This document shows, in pieces, positions 8,724 to 17,102 of a DNA stretch of 64,000 nucleotides (positions are counted from its first letter, which is position 1; the number at the start of each line of letters is the position of its first letter). The notes beneath the pieces are model-generated. The model did not search any database, was not told the origin of the DNA, and saw only the letters and a list, made by a program, of their open reading frames with translations. The DNA lies in the NCBI GenBank assembly GCA_963843365.1, contig CAWJKG010000003.1:620001-684000 (forward strand). Direction: 5' to 3'. The position numbers and the translations under genes are program-made. Origin of the DNA: Bog-473 sp963843365. GTDB taxonomy: Bacteria; Actinomycetota; Acidimicrobiia; Acidimicrobiales; RAAP-2.

Positions 8724-9445
8724 CGGACCGCCGTGCCGGGGTGCCAGCGCCAGCGCCCGCCACGCCCGCCTCGCCCACCTCCTCCACCTCACCCACGTCC
8801 CACGGCCGGCCCCGCATCTTCCTCGTCGAGGATCACGCGGTGTTCCGCGCCGGCGTCAAGGCCGAGTTGGGCGACGCCGTCGAGGTAGTGGGGGAGGCCG
8901 ACGAGGCGGCAGCGGCCGTCGAGCTGATCGGCGAGCGCATCCCCGACGTGGTCCTGCTCGATGTGCATCTCCCCGGTGGCGGCGGCCACGCCGTCCTGCG
9001 CGGCGTCCTGCCCGTTCATCCCGAGGTGCAGTTCCTCGCGCTGTCCGTCTCCGATGCTCCCGAGGATGTGATCGACGTCATCCGGGCGGGCGCCCGCGGC
9101 TACGTCACCAAGACGATCTCGGGTCCCGAGCTCCTGCAGGCGGTCTACCGCGTGGCGGCCGGGGACGCGGTGTTCTCCCCGCGGCTGGCCGGCTTCGTGC
9201 TCGATGCCTTCGCACAGGTCGGCGCGCCGGCGCCGGGGCTCGATCCGGAGCTCGACCAGCTCTCGCCGCGCGAGCGCGAGGTCCTTCGCCTGATCGCCCG
9301 TGGCTACACCTACAAGGAGGTGGCGCGCGACCTCGGCATCTCGGCCAAGACGGTCGAGTCGCATGTCTCCTCGGTCCTGCGCAAGCTGCAGCTGTCGACA
9401 CGGCACGAGCTGACGAGGTGGGCCACCGACCGTCGCTTGGTCTAG
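8720..9445 (+). CDS. LuxR/NarL-type response regulator
   Basis: 241 residues from the GTG that overlaps the kinase stop by 4 bp. After a Pro/Ser/Thr-rich leader the receiver domain begins (PRIFLVEDHAVFRAG), with phosphoacceptor Asp81 in VVLLDVHLPGG and a conserved Lys in YVTKTIS. The C-terminal LuxR helix-turn-helix is clear (LSPREREVLRLIARGYTYKE, then ISAKTVESHVSSVLRKL). It is the cognate partner of the PspC-kinase. Likely targets are the neighbouring pspC and DUF1707 genes, by analogy with LiaR/PspC-type systems; this is inference. Confidence 0.93.
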   Translation: MTDRRAGVPAPAPATPASPTSSTSPTSHGRPRIFLVEDHAVFRAGVKAELGDAVEVVGEADEAAAAVELIGERIPDVVLLDVHLPGGGGHAVLRGVLPVHPEVQFLALSVSDAPEDVIDVIRAGARGYVTKTISGPELLQAVYRVAAGDAVFSPRLAGFVLDAFAQVGAPAPGLDPELDQLSPREREVLRLIARGYTYKEVARDLGISAKTVESHVSSVLRKLQLSTRHELTRWATDRRLV

Positions 9446-9454
9446 ACAGGGGGG

Positions 9455-10213
9455 ATGCCCGAAGACCTTGCTGCCGAGCATCGCGACGCGGCCAAACTCG
9501 CCGCCATGGCCGGTCGGGCGCTCGTCGAGCTCCGCGCCGACCCTCCCTCGCTCCGTGATCTCGGTGCCGCCGGTGACCGCATGGCCCACCAGCTCCTCGT
9601 GTCCGAGATCAACCGCCTCTACCCCGATGACGACGTGCGCTCGGAGGAGGGTCTCGAGCACGTGGCGGGCACCGGCCGCCTCTGGATCGTCGACCCGCTG
9701 GACGGCACCCGGGAGTTCCGCCAGCTGGGCCGCAGCGACTGGGCGGTGCACGTGGCCATGGCGGTGGGGGGCATTGCGGTCGTGGGCGCAGTGGCCCTGC
9801 CGGCGCTCGACCTCGTCCTCGGCACCGAGGACCCTCCGGTGCTGCCGCCCCTCCGCGCCGGCGAGGCGCCTCGCGTCGTGGTCTCGCGGACCCGTCCTCC
9901 CGACGTGGCCTACGAGGTGACCGAGTCGATCGGCGGGGTCATGGTCCCGATGGGCTCGGCCGGCGCCAAGATCGCCGCCGTGATCCTCGGCGCAGCCGAG
10001 GTCTACGTGCACACGGGTGGCCAGTACGAGTGGGACTCCTGCGCGCCCGTCGCGGTGGCGACGGCCAGTGGACTCCATGCCAGCCGCCTCAACGGGGACG
10101 CGCTGCGCTACGGCGACCCCGATGCCTGGTTGCCCGATCTGGTTGTCTGCCGCAAGGAGTACGCCGAAGACGTACTGGCGGTGACCACGCGCCAGTCGCG
10201 GAACTATTGGTGA
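9455..10213 (+). CDS. cysQ: CysQ-like 3'(2'),5'-bisphosphate nucleotidase / inositol monophosphatase family
   Basis: 252 residues. The metal-binding motifs of the IMPase fold are present: SEEG (about residue 65), the DP-L-DGT motif in LWIVDPLDGTREF, and GGQYEWDSCAPVAVA (WD motif). This pattern, with the GGQYEWD variant, is typical of actinobacterial CysQ, which removes the 3' phosphate from PAP during sulfate assimilation. Activity on inositol phosphate is the alternative. A sulfotransferase gene, which would yield PAP, lies 10 kb away. An 18-bp direct repeat starts at its stop codon, and a strong terminator follows. Confidence 0.85.
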   Translation: MPEDLAAEHRDAAKLAAMAGRALVELRADPPSLRDLGAAGDRMAHQLLVSEINRLYPDDDVRSEEGLEHVAGTGRLWIVDPLDGTREFRQLGRSDWAVHVAMAVGGIAVVGAVALPALDLVLGTEDPPVLPPLRAGEAPRVVVSRTRPPDVAYEVTESIGGVMVPMGSAGAKIAAVILGAAEVYVHTGGQYEWDSCAPVAVATASGLHASRLNGDALRYGDPDAWLPDLVVCRKEYAEDVLAVTTRQSRNYW

Positions 10214-10246
10214 ACCGGCGCTGAATTGTGAACCGCCCCTGAATTG
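10211..10246. repeat. 18-bp imperfect direct repeat at a stop codon
   Basis: TGAACCGGCGCTGAATTG (10211-10228) and TGAACCGCCCCTGAATTG (10229-10246) are adjacent and match at 16 of 18 positions. The first TGA is the stop codon of the CysQ-like gene. Confidence 0.85.
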
Positions 10247-10247
10247 A

Positions 10248-10280
10248 CAGAACCCCGTCCCTCAACGAGACGGGGTTCTG
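10248..10280. terminator. Bidirectional terminator between cysQ-like and csp genes
   Basis: CAGAACCCCGTC and GACGGGGTTCTG form a perfect 12-bp stem around a 9-nt loop. It lies between two convergent genes (ends at 10213 and 10304). There is no long T tract on either side, so it may act as a stable stem or a weak intrinsic terminator for both. Confidence 0.85.
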
Positions 10281-10303
10281 TTGTGAAACCGCTACGGTCG
10301 GCG

Positions 10304-10507
10304 TCAGATGGCGCGCACGTTGGCGGCCTGCAGGCCCTTCGGACCCTGGTTGGTCTCGAATTCGACCTTCTGTCCTTCTTCGAGATTGCGGTAGCCCGTA
10401 CCTGAAATCGCGCTGAAATGCACGAAAACATCGGGACCCCCACCGTCCTGGGTGATGAAGCCGAAGCCTTTTTCACCGTTGAACCACTTCACAGAACCAG
10501 TTGCCAT
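10304..10507 (-). CDS. cspA: Cold shock protein, CspA family
   Basis: 67 residues starting MATGSVKWFNGEKGFGFI. The RNA-binding motifs RNP1 (GEKGFGFI) and RNP2 (DVFVHFSAI) are intact and the length is standard. The protein binds single-stranded RNA and DNA as an RNA chaperone. The ATG at 10507 is preceded by a strong GGAGAGGAG ribosome-binding site; the 17-codon upstream extension is non-family. A leader of up to about 170 nt is plausible, as in other csp genes. The perfect stem at 10248-10280 ends the transcript. Confidence 0.96.
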   Translation of the reverse strand: MATGSVKWFNGEKGFGFITQDGGGPDVFVHFSAISGTGYRNLEEGQKVEFETNQGPKGLQAANVRAI

Positions 10508-10564
10508 TGAAAATCCACTCCTCTCCTGGCCAGATTTGACCCATGTCGCGGGGGTCATGGCCGG

Positions 10565-10580
10565 TAGCTCTCGCGAGCTA
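10565..10580. promoter_or_regulatory. Small palindrome in the csp leader region
   Basis: TAGCTC-TCGC-GAGCTA forms a 6-bp stem with a 4-nt loop about 60 bp upstream of the csp start. It could be part of a thermosensitive leader or an operator. Function is not shown by sequence. Confidence 0.35.
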
Positions 10581-10685
10581 GAGGGATTTCCAAACTTGTG
10601 ATGGTGGTGCCCTCGGGGAGGAACCTTAGCGCGCCGCCAGCACGGGAGGGAGGTTTCACGAGGAGGAGGCTGAATTCGTCACCGG

Positions 10686-10714
10686 TTGTTCATACGCTGG
10701 ATCGTGCCTAGGTT
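10686..10714 (+). promoter_or_regulatory. Putative sigma-70-type promoter of the carotenoid oxygenase gene
   Basis: TTGTTC (10686-10691), a 17-bp spacer, and TAGGTT (10709-10714) lie 35 bp ahead of the ATG at 10750. A GAAGGGGG ribosome-binding site stands directly before the start. Confidence 0.5.
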
Positions 10715-10749
10715 GGAATGGTCGTTCCGGCCCGACGAAGGGGGCATCC

Positions 10750-12114
10750 ATGACCGTCACCGTCAATCCGTACCTGCAGGGCAATTTCGCCCCGGTTCTC
10801 GAAGAGGTCACCGCCGTCGGCCTCCCCGTCACGGGGCACCTGCCCGAGGCGCTCTCGGGCCGCTACCTGCGCAACGGTCCCAATCCGGTCTCCGCCCCGG
10901 AGCCGTCGACGTACCACTGGTTCACGGGCGACGGCATGGTGCACGGGATACGGCTGCGCGGCGGGCGGGCCGAGTGGTATCGCAATCGGTGGGTGCGCTC
11001 GGCCGAGGTGGCGCGCGCACTCGGTGAGGAGCCCCGTCCCGGCGCGGCGGTGCACGCCGGCATGGACTTCGCACCGAACACGAACGTCATCGGCCACGCC
11101 GGGCGGACCTTCGCCCTCGTCGAGGCGGGCGCACGCCCGTACGAGCTGAACGACGAGCTCGAGACGATCGGCCCGTGCGACTTCGGCGGCACGCTCGAAG
11201 GCGGCTATACGGCGCATCCCAAGCGCGACCCGATCACGGGCGAGCTGTTCGCGGTCTCCTACTTCTTCGGTTGGGGCAACGACGTGGAGGTGACGGCCAT
11301 CGACACGGACGCCCGGGTGCGTGCGAGTCGGCGCATCACCATGGGTGGTCCCGTGAGCCTGCACGACTGCGCCATCACGCAGCGGTCCGTCGTCCTGCTG
11401 GACCTTCCCGTGACGTTCAGCATGGATGCGGCCGCCGCCGGCGCGTCCTTCCCGTATCGCTGGGAGGACGGCTACCACTCGCGCGTCGGCCTTCTGCCGC
11501 GGGACGGCGACTCCACCGACGTCATCTGGCACGACATCGAGCCCTGTTACGTGTTCCACCCGCTGAACGCCTACGACGACCCCGACGGCGCCGGCGTGGT
11601 GGTCGACGTGGTGCGCCATCCCTCCATGTTCCGCACCCACCATCTCGGGCCCTCCGAGGGGACGCCGACACTCGAGCGCTGGCACCTGGACGGCCTCGGC
11701 GGTGCCGTCAAGGAGGAGCGTCTCGACGACCGCGGGCAGGAGTTCCCGAGGGTCGACGAGCGGCGCGTCGGCCTCCCGCACCGCTACGGCCACGCCGTGT
11801 CGGTCGGTGGTACGGACGACATCATCGGGACGGAGTCGGTGCTGCTGCGCCACGACTTCGAGCGCGGGACGAGCGAGGCCCGCTCCTTCGGACGCGGCTC
11901 GACCCTGGGCGAGGCCGTCTTCGTGCCGCAGGGCGACGAGGCCGGGGAGACGGACGGCTGGCTGCTCCTGCTCGTGCACTCGGCCGAGACCGGCACCTCG
12001 GCCCTGCACGTCCTGAATGCCGACGATCTGAGCGGGGATCCGCAGGCGGTGGTCACGCTGCCCCAGCGGGTGCCGGCGGGTTTCCACGGCAACTGGGTGG
12101 CTGACCCGGGCTGA
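10750..12114 (+). CDS. Carotenoid cleavage oxygenase (RPE65/CCD family)
   Basis: 454 residues. The N-terminus (LSGRYLRNGPNPV, HWFTGDGMVHGI) is typical of the family. The seven-bladed propeller iron ligands are present as four histidines: about H155 (YTAHPKRDP), H205 (SLHDCAIT), H270 (CYVFHPLNAY) and H446 (FHGNWV). Such enzymes cleave carotenoids, apocarotenoids or stilbenes at a double bond using non-haem iron. No carotenoid biosynthesis genes are nearby, so the substrate is open. A good ribosome-binding site precedes the start. The last codons and the stop lie inside a 10-bp tandem repeat. Confidence 0.93.
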   Translation: MTVTVNPYLQGNFAPVLEEVTAVGLPVTGHLPEALSGRYLRNGPNPVSAPEPSTYHWFTGDGMVHGIRLRGGRAEWYRNRWVRSAEVARALGEEPRPGAAVHAGMDFAPNTNVIGHAGRTFALVEAGARPYELNDELETIGPCDFGGTLEGGYTAHPKRDPITGELFAVSYFFGWGNDVEVTAIDTDARVRASRRITMGGPVSLHDCAITQRSVVLLDLPVTFSMDAAAAGASFPYRWEDGYHSRVGLLPRDGDSTDVIWHDIEPCYVFHPLNAYDDPDGAGVVVDVVRHPSMFRTHHLGPSEGTPTLERWHLDGLGGAVKEERLDDRGQEFPRVDERRVGLPHRYGHAVSVGGTDDIIGTESVLLRHDFERGTSEARSFGRGSTLGEAVFVPQGDEAGETDGWLLLLVHSAETGTSALHVLNADDLSGDPQAVVTLPQRVPAGFHGNWVADPG

Positions 12115-12160
12115 CCCGGGCTGACCCGGGCTGACCCAGGCTGACCCGGGCTGACCCGGG
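12101..12160. repeat. 10-bp tandem repeat, six units (CTGACCCGGG)
   Basis: Six consecutive copies of CTGACCCGGG, with one G-to-A change in unit 4. The first copies encode the C-terminus and stop of the carotenoid oxygenase; the rest fill the gap to the gene at 12173. Copy number changes would alter spacing between the two genes. Confidence 0.95.
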
Positions 12161-12172
12161 TACTCTAGGGGT

Positions 12173-12967
12173 GTGTTCGTCTGGCACTGGGTCCAGCAGC
12201 ACCGGCTGCTGTCGGTCATCGCCCTGGCGCTGATCATCGTGAGTTGCGCCGGTGGGACGGCCTGGGCACTCGTCTTCCGCACCGTCTCGTCGCCGGTGGG
12301 CTTCCGTGAGGCGCTGCGCATGTACCGCAAGGAGCAGACCGGCAAGATGCTGGCCTCGCTCCGCAACCGGCTCCCCCTCCCCGGCGTCTACACCTACCGC
12401 ACCAGCGGAGGGGAGAGCCTGAACCTCGTCGGCGTGGCGCGTACCTTCCCCGCGACCACCTCCATGATCGTGGCGGACGGACGCTGCGCCACCGTGACCT
12501 GGGTCCCGATCACGCAACACACCGAGGCGACCACGTTCTGCAGCGCAGCCAACGGGGCCTTGACCGTCCCGAAGCTCGTGACCGACGAGTCGATCGCCGG
12601 CTCCACGACCACCTCGACCATCATCTGCCCGGCGTCGTCCTACCTCCTTCCCGCCGGGGCGCGGCCCGGGCAGCACTGGCGCGCCACCTGCTCATTGGCC
12701 AGTCCGGCCGAGAGGATCGAGCTGGCAGGCCAGGCGCTGGGCCGGTCGACCATGACGGTGGCCGGCCATCCGGTCCCGGTGACGCACGCCCGGATCACGC
12801 TCACCTTCAAGGGGAGCGAGCACGGGCTCAACCCGACCGACTACTGGATCGTCCCGACGACGGGCCTCATCGTGCGCGAGCAGGAGACGGTCGCCGTGAC
12901 CCAGGGCACCGTCCGCTACAGCGAGAAGATGGAGACGACCCTCGCCGGACTCAGCCCGGCGCACTGA
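12173..12967 (+). CDS. Membrane-anchored extracytoplasmic protein of unknown function
   Basis: 264 residues from GTG. A single N-terminal hydrophobic helix (LLSVIALALIIVSCAGGTAW) precedes a large soluble part rich in Thr and Ser with several cysteines, so the protein is probably anchored with the bulk outside. Nothing in it matches a family I can name. TACTCT lies just ahead of the GTG (12161-12166), which suggests a promoter -10 and an almost leaderless transcript. It follows the carotenoid oxygenase across the 10-bp repeat array and is convergent with the MmcQ gene. Confidence 0.75.
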   Translation: MFVWHWVQQHRLLSVIALALIIVSCAGGTAWALVFRTVSSPVGFREALRMYRKEQTGKMLASLRNRLPLPGVYTYRTSGGESLNLVGVARTFPATTSMIVADGRCATVTWVPITQHTEATTFCSAANGALTVPKLVTDESIAGSTTTSTIICPASSYLLPAGARPGQHWRATCSLASPAERIELAGQALGRSTMTVAGHPVPVTHARITLTFKGSEHGLNPTDYWIVPTTGLIVREQETVAVTQGTVRYSEKMETTLAGLSPAH

Positions 12968-12968
12968 G

Positions 12969-13349
12969 TCACGTCGGCCGCGGCCCCGCCGGCCCCACCA
13001 GCGCCGCCAGGCGCCTGGGGGCAACGAGGCAGTAGCTCTCGGAGATCATCTCGGCCATCTCGTCCCAGTCCGGCGCCTTCGGGAGGCCGAGCTGCACACC
13101 GACCCACCCCTTGGGCCCGACGTACTTCGGGACGAAGAAGCGCTCGGGCTCCGACGCCACCAACGCCTGCTGGGCCCCACGGGGCGCCTTCATCGTCATG
13201 GACGTACCGTCCTCGCTCGTCATGACGAAGATCTTGTCCCGCACCCGGAAGGCGGGGGCGGTGTGACCGCCGAACGAACGCTCTTCGACCTCGGGCAGTG
13301 CCAGGCAGATGCGCCGCACTCGCTCAAGAGGGCCGGGCGCCGCCGTCAC
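12969..13349 (-). CDS. MmcQ/YjbR family protein
   Basis: 126 residues from a GTG that overlaps the upstream stop by 4 bp (GTGA at 13346-13349). The sequence LPEVEERSFGGHTAPAFRV with FVPKYVGPKGWVGVQL fits the MmcQ/YjbR fold, a cyclized double-stranded DNA-binding-like domain. Biochemical function is unknown for the family. It is the last gene of the lipid operon starting with the acyl-CoA dehydrogenase. The longer frame to 13493 would overlap the ferritin-like gene and is not used. Confidence 0.82.
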   Translation of the reverse strand: MTAAPGPLERVRRICLALPEVEERSFGGHTAPAFRVRDKIFVMTSEDGTSMTMKAPRGAQQALVASEPERFFVPKYVGPKGWVGVQLGLPKAPDWDEMAEMISESYCLVAPRRLAALVGPAGPRPT

Positions 13350-14521
13350 CCTTCGGCCACGCCGCCGGGGCCTTCCGCCGCAGCCGCAGCCGCAGCCGCA
13401 GCCGCACGGTCCTGTGCCACCGCGTCGTAGGACCCGTAGTCCGACCCGGTGTCGTCGGCGAACTCGAACTCCAGCAGGCCAGCGGCACCCCACCGCTCAC
13501 GCAGGTAGCCGTTGTTGGCGTCGAGCAGGCCCAGCTTGCGCACGTTCGGGACGAGCTTGGCGAAGAAGCCGCGGGCGAAGCCGCCGGCGGGGTTCAGCTT
13601 CGTCTTCTGGGCCGCCTGCACGAGGAACGGGGTGACCTCCTCGGCCGAGGTTCCCATGCGCTCCCACACCTCGGGTGTGGTCGCTCGCGCCCGCGAGTTG
13701 AGCGTGGCGTCAACGAGGAATTCCTGGCGCTCCTTGAGTTCGGACTCGCTCAGGTCCCGGTAGAACTCGGACAACGTGAGCACGCCGAAGGCGACGTGGC
13801 GTGCCTCGTCGGACATGACGTAGCGCAGCAGTTTGTGCAGGAGGGGCTCCTGCGTGCGCCGCAGCATGTCGCCGAAAGCGGCCAATGCCAGCGACTCGAT
13901 CACGATCTGCATGCCCAGATACGCGATGTCCCAGCGGGAGTCCTCCAGGAGCGACCAGATCTGCTCCTTGAGGAACGGGCTCATCGGGTAGGCGTCGCCG
14001 AGCTTCGTGCGGAGATACTTGGCGAAGACCTCCGTGTGCCGTGCCTCGTCCATGGTCTGGGTCGAGGCGTAGTACTTGGCGTCGATCCACGGCACCGTCT
14101 CGACGATCTTGGCCGCGGTCATCATGGCGCCCTGCTCGCCGTGCATGAACTGCGAGAGGCTCGCCTTGAAGAACTCGATGCCGATCTGGGTGTATTCCTT
14201 CTCGCTCCATGTCGCCATGGGCGACCCCGGCAGCGTCCCCGCCACCCGGGTCACCTCGAGCAGGGGGCTGTTCTGCTCGGCCACGAGGCGCCCGGGGTCG
14301 ACGTCGGTGGACCAGTCCAGGTCGGTGACGCTGTTCCACTGCGACCCCATGGCCTTGTTGTAGAGCGTGACGAGCTGCCCCCGGTCCCTCTCGTAGTCCC
14401 ACAGGAAGAGCCGGTCCGCGTGGTCGTGGATCACCTGGACGGCGGCCTCGATCTCCCGCCGGGACGGTTCCGGAGGTGCCGGTGTGGTTCCTGACACCGA
14501 AGGTGGTGTCGGTGCGGCCAT
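13346..14521 (-). CDS. Ferritin-like diiron protein (R2-like)
   Basis: 391 residues. Two Glu and Glu-x-x-His pairs typical of diiron four-helix bundles are visible: HGEQGAMM with TMDEARHTEV, then VIESLAL with MSDEARHVAFG. This matches the ribonucleotide-reductase-R2-like ferritin superfamily group common in actinobacteria. Its place in an acyl-CoA operon suggests oxidation or desaturation of an acyl substrate; that is inference. The C-terminus has a run of about nine alanines encoded by a GCN repeat. The stop overlaps the MmcQ start. Confidence 0.8.
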   Translation of the reverse strand: MAAPTPPSVSGTTPAPPEPSRREIEAAVQVIHDHADRLFLWDYERDRGQLVTLYNKAMGSQWNSVTDLDWSTDVDPGRLVAEQNSPLLEVTRVAGTLPGSPMATWSEKEYTQIGIEFFKASLSQFMHGEQGAMMTAAKIVETVPWIDAKYYASTQTMDEARHTEVFAKYLRTKLGDAYPMSPFLKEQIWSLLEDSRWDIAYLGMQIVIESLALAAFGDMLRRTQEPLLHKLLRYVMSDEARHVAFGVLTLSEFYRDLSESELKERQEFLVDATLNSRARATTPEVWERMGTSAEEVTPFLVQAAQKTKLNPAGGFARGFFAKLVPNVRKLGLLDANNGYLRERWGAAGLLEFEFADDTGSDYGSYDAVAQDRAAAAAAAAAAEGPGGVAEG

Positions 14522-14530
14522 GAACGGAGG

Positions 14531-15445
14531 CTACTTGCGCTTGCCGCCCATGTTGGCGTTCGGCGCGGCCTTGGCCACCAGGTCCGGCACGATCGTGCCG
14601 AGCTCGGCGGGGTCCCAGCGATCGCCCTTGTCGGCGGCCGGTCCTTCGACCCAGCCCTCCGCCACGCTGAGATGGTCGCCCTGCACGTTGAAGACGCGGC
14701 CCGTGATGCCCGCCGACTCGGGGCTGCCCAGCCACACCACAATGGGTGCGATGTTGGCCGGGTCGAACGGGTCGAACTCCTCGGGTTTCTTGTCGGTGGG
14801 TGTGAAGCCGCCGCCCAGGTTCTCGGTCATGCGGGTCAGCGCAGCCGGCGCAATGGCGTTGACCGTCACGCCGTAGCGCTCGAGCTCCATGGCGGCGATG
14901 ATGGTGAAGGACGCGATGCCCGCCTTGGCCGCCCCGTAGTTCGTCTGGCCCACGTTTCCGTAGATACCCGACGGGGACGTCGTGTTGATCACGCGGGCGT
15001 CGTTGGTCTCGCCTGCCTTGGTGCGGTTGCGCCAGTACTCCACGGCGTGGCGGGTCGGCGCGAAGGTGCCCCGCAGGTGCACCTTGATAACGGCGTCCCA
15101 CTCGTCGATGGTCATGTTGACCAGCATGCGGTCGCGCAGGATGCCCGCGTTGTTGACGAGGACGTCGATGGTGCCGTAGGTGTCGATCGCAGTCTGGATC
15201 AAGCGGCCCGCACCCTCGTAGTCGGAGACGTCGTCACCGTTCGCCACCGCCTCGCCGCCCATGGCGCGGACCTCGTCGACCACCTGGCCGGCCGGTCCGT
15301 CGGAGGAGCCGGACCCGTCGACCTCGGCCCCGAGGTCGTTGATCACCAACTTGGCGCCCTGGCTGGCGAACTCGAGCGCGTGCTCACGTCCGATCCCTCG
15401 CCCCGCTCCCGAGATGACGACCACCCGTCCGTCACAGATACCCAC
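14531..15445 (-). CDS. SDR-family oxidoreductase ((3R)-hydroxyacyl-CoA dehydrogenase-like)
   Basis: 304 residues. The Rossmann motif SGAGRGIGREHALEFA, the NNAG motif (DVLVNNAGILRDRML) and the catalytic Ser plus Tyr-x3-Lys (TSPSGIYG, NYGAAKAGI) are all present. The long insert after the second strand and the ILRDRML segment recall the dehydrogenase unit of multifunctional enzyme type 2, which acts on (3R)-hydroxyacyl-CoA. It lies between the acyl-CoA synthetase (48 bp upstream) and the ferritin-like gene (9 bp downstream), consistent with beta-oxidation of a lipid. Confidence 0.9.
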   Translation of the reverse strand: MGICDGRVVVISGAGRGIGREHALEFASQGAKLVINDLGAEVDGSGSSDGPAGQVVDEVRAMGGEAVANGDDVSDYEGAGRLIQTAIDTYGTIDVLVNNAGILRDRMLVNMTIDEWDAVIKVHLRGTFAPTRHAVEYWRNRTKAGETNDARVINTTSPSGIYGNVGQTNYGAAKAGIASFTIIAAMELERYGVTVNAIAPAALTRMTENLGGGFTPTDKKPEEFDPFDPANIAPIVVWLGSPESAGITGRVFNVQGDHLSVAEGWVEGPAADKGDRWDPAELGTIVPDLVAKAAPNANMGGKRK

Positions 15446-15493
15446 GTTGTTCAGCTCCTTTTGCTTGTCCGTCTCGACTGCTGATTCGGTTTC

Positions 15494-17065
15494 TCAGACC
15501 GGATTCGACTCCCTGCGGTACTGCGCGCGCAACTTCCTCTTGAAGATCTTGCCCGTGTCCTCCCTCGGCAGCTCCGCCACGAAGTCCACGCTGCGGGGGC
15601 ACTTGAAGTGGGCCAGATGGTCCCGGCAGAACGCCATGAGCTCGGCTGCCAGCGCGTCGGTGCCGTCCACGCCGTCCGCCGGCTGCACCACGGCCTTCAC
15701 CGCCTCGCCCCACTCCTCGTCGGGGACCCCGATGGTGGCGACGTCGCCCACGGCGGGGTGATCCAGCAGGACGGCGTCCACCTCGGCGGGGTAGATGTTG
15801 ACGCCGCCGGAGATGATGAGGTTGGCGGTGCGGTCCGTGAGATAGAGGAATCCCTCGTCGTCCATGTATCCCATGTCGCCCAAGGTGTAGTAGTCGCCCC
15901 GGAACGCGCCGGCCGTCTTCTCGGCATCGCCGAAGTAGTCGAACTTGGTGGCCGCCGGCGCCTGCAGGAAGACCAGGCCGATCTCGCCGGCCGGCAGGTC
16001 GTCGCCCATCTCGTCGGCCACCTTGACCAGTCCCGGGACCATGGGCCGCCCGACGGTTCCGGGGTGGGCGAGCCAGGTCGCGGAGTCCACCAGTGTGCCC
16101 AGGCCCTCGGTGGCGGCGTAGTACTCGACCACCACCGGGCCGAGCCACTCGATCAGCTTGCGCTTGACGGGGACCGGGCAGGGCGCCGCGCCGTGGATGA
16201 CGAAGCGGAGCGACGAAGTGTCGTGGCGCTCCCGCGTCTCGGGCGGCAGTGCCAGCAGGCGGTGGAACATCGTCGGGACCATGTGCGTGTGCGTGATCCC
16301 GTGCTGCGCAATGAGCCGGAGCGCCTCGACCGGGTCCCAGTGATCCATCACCACCAGCGGCACGCCGTAGAGGAACGGGACCGCCACCGAGAAGGCCAGG
16401 GGGGCGGCGTGGTAGAGCGGGCCGGTCAGCAGGTGGGCGTCGAGGGTGGTCTCGTAGTCCTCGTCGTACCCGCAGAAGTTGACGGTGGCCAGGGCGCTCA
16501 CCGCCGCGCTGGTGCGGTGCACCCCCTTGGGTCGGCCGGTGGTGCCCGACGTGTAGAGCATCTGGGTCCCCAGCACCGGATCCGCAATGTCGGAACCGTC
16601 CTCCGCGGCCACCACGGCGTTGTACATCTCGAAGCCCGGCAGGTAGCCACCCGTGTCGATCTTGACCAGTCGCGGCCCGCCCGCTGCGGCGGCGACCTCC
16701 AGCTTGTCCCCGAGGGTTCCCGAGCAGACGAAGGCCTTCGCCTGGCAGTTGTCGACGATGTAGGCCGCTTCCTCACCTGTCAGGTGCCAGTTGATCGGCG
16801 TCAGGCGCAGGCCGATGCGCTGCGAGGCGTAGAGGACCTCCAGGAACTCCGGGCCGTTCGTGCACATGAGCGCCACGGCGTCGCCCGGCTGCAGGCCCCG
16901 GGCTCGGAGGGCGCGCGCCAGGCGGTTGACCTGCGCGTTGAAGTCGGCGTAGGTGCGGTCCCCGTGCGGTGTGACGAGCGCCAGGCGGTCGGGGATCCGG
17001 GCCGCCCACCACGCGTGGAGCATGCCCTGGGCTGCGGCGTCGCCCTTCTCGTCGGGAAGGCTCAC
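15494..17065 (-). CDS. Acyl-CoA synthetase (AMP-forming, FadD-like)
   Basis: 523 residues. The ATP-binding P-loop is MLYTSGTTGRPKGVHRT. The A5 motif is YYAATEGLG, the A7/A8 block is YTLGDMGYMDDEGFLYLTDR with NLIISGGVNIYPAEVD, and the catalytic lysine is in GKIFKRKLR near the C-terminus. It activates a carboxylic acid to its CoA thioester, feeding the dehydrogenase and SDR in the same operon. Chain length cannot be told; the family includes long-chain and sterol-acid ligases. Confidence 0.92.
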   Translation of the reverse strand: MSLPDEKGDAAAQGMLHAWWAARIPDRLALVTPHGDRTYADFNAQVNRLARALRARGLQPGDAVALMCTNGPEFLEVLYASQRIGLRLTPINWHLTGEEAAYIVDNCQAKAFVCSGTLGDKLEVAAAAGGPRLVKIDTGGYLPGFEMYNAVVAAEDGSDIADPVLGTQMLYTSGTTGRPKGVHRTSAAVSALATVNFCGYDEDYETTLDAHLLTGPLYHAAPLAFSVAVPFLYGVPLVVMDHWDPVEALRLIAQHGITHTHMVPTMFHRLLALPPETRERHDTSSLRFVIHGAAPCPVPVKRKLIEWLGPVVVEYYAATEGLGTLVDSATWLAHPGTVGRPMVPGLVKVADEMGDDLPAGEIGLVFLQAPAATKFDYFGDAEKTAGAFRGDYYTLGDMGYMDDEGFLYLTDRTANLIISGGVNIYPAEVDAVLLDHPAVGDVATIGVPDEEWGEAVKAVVQPADGVDGTDALAAELMAFCRDHLAHFKCPRSVDFVAELPREDTGKIFKRKLRAQYRRESNPV

Positions 17066-17102
17066 GAGTCGTCCGTGCTCACGCCGGCGACCGCCCGGTC
17101 AC

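Noticed and set aside
7554..8792. 412-residue minus-strand open frame
   Set aside because: Antisense to the histidine kinase; no motif, biased composition.
10304..10558. 84-residue version of the cold shock protein
   Set aside because: The ATG at 10507 has a strong ribosome-binding site and matches the conserved family start.
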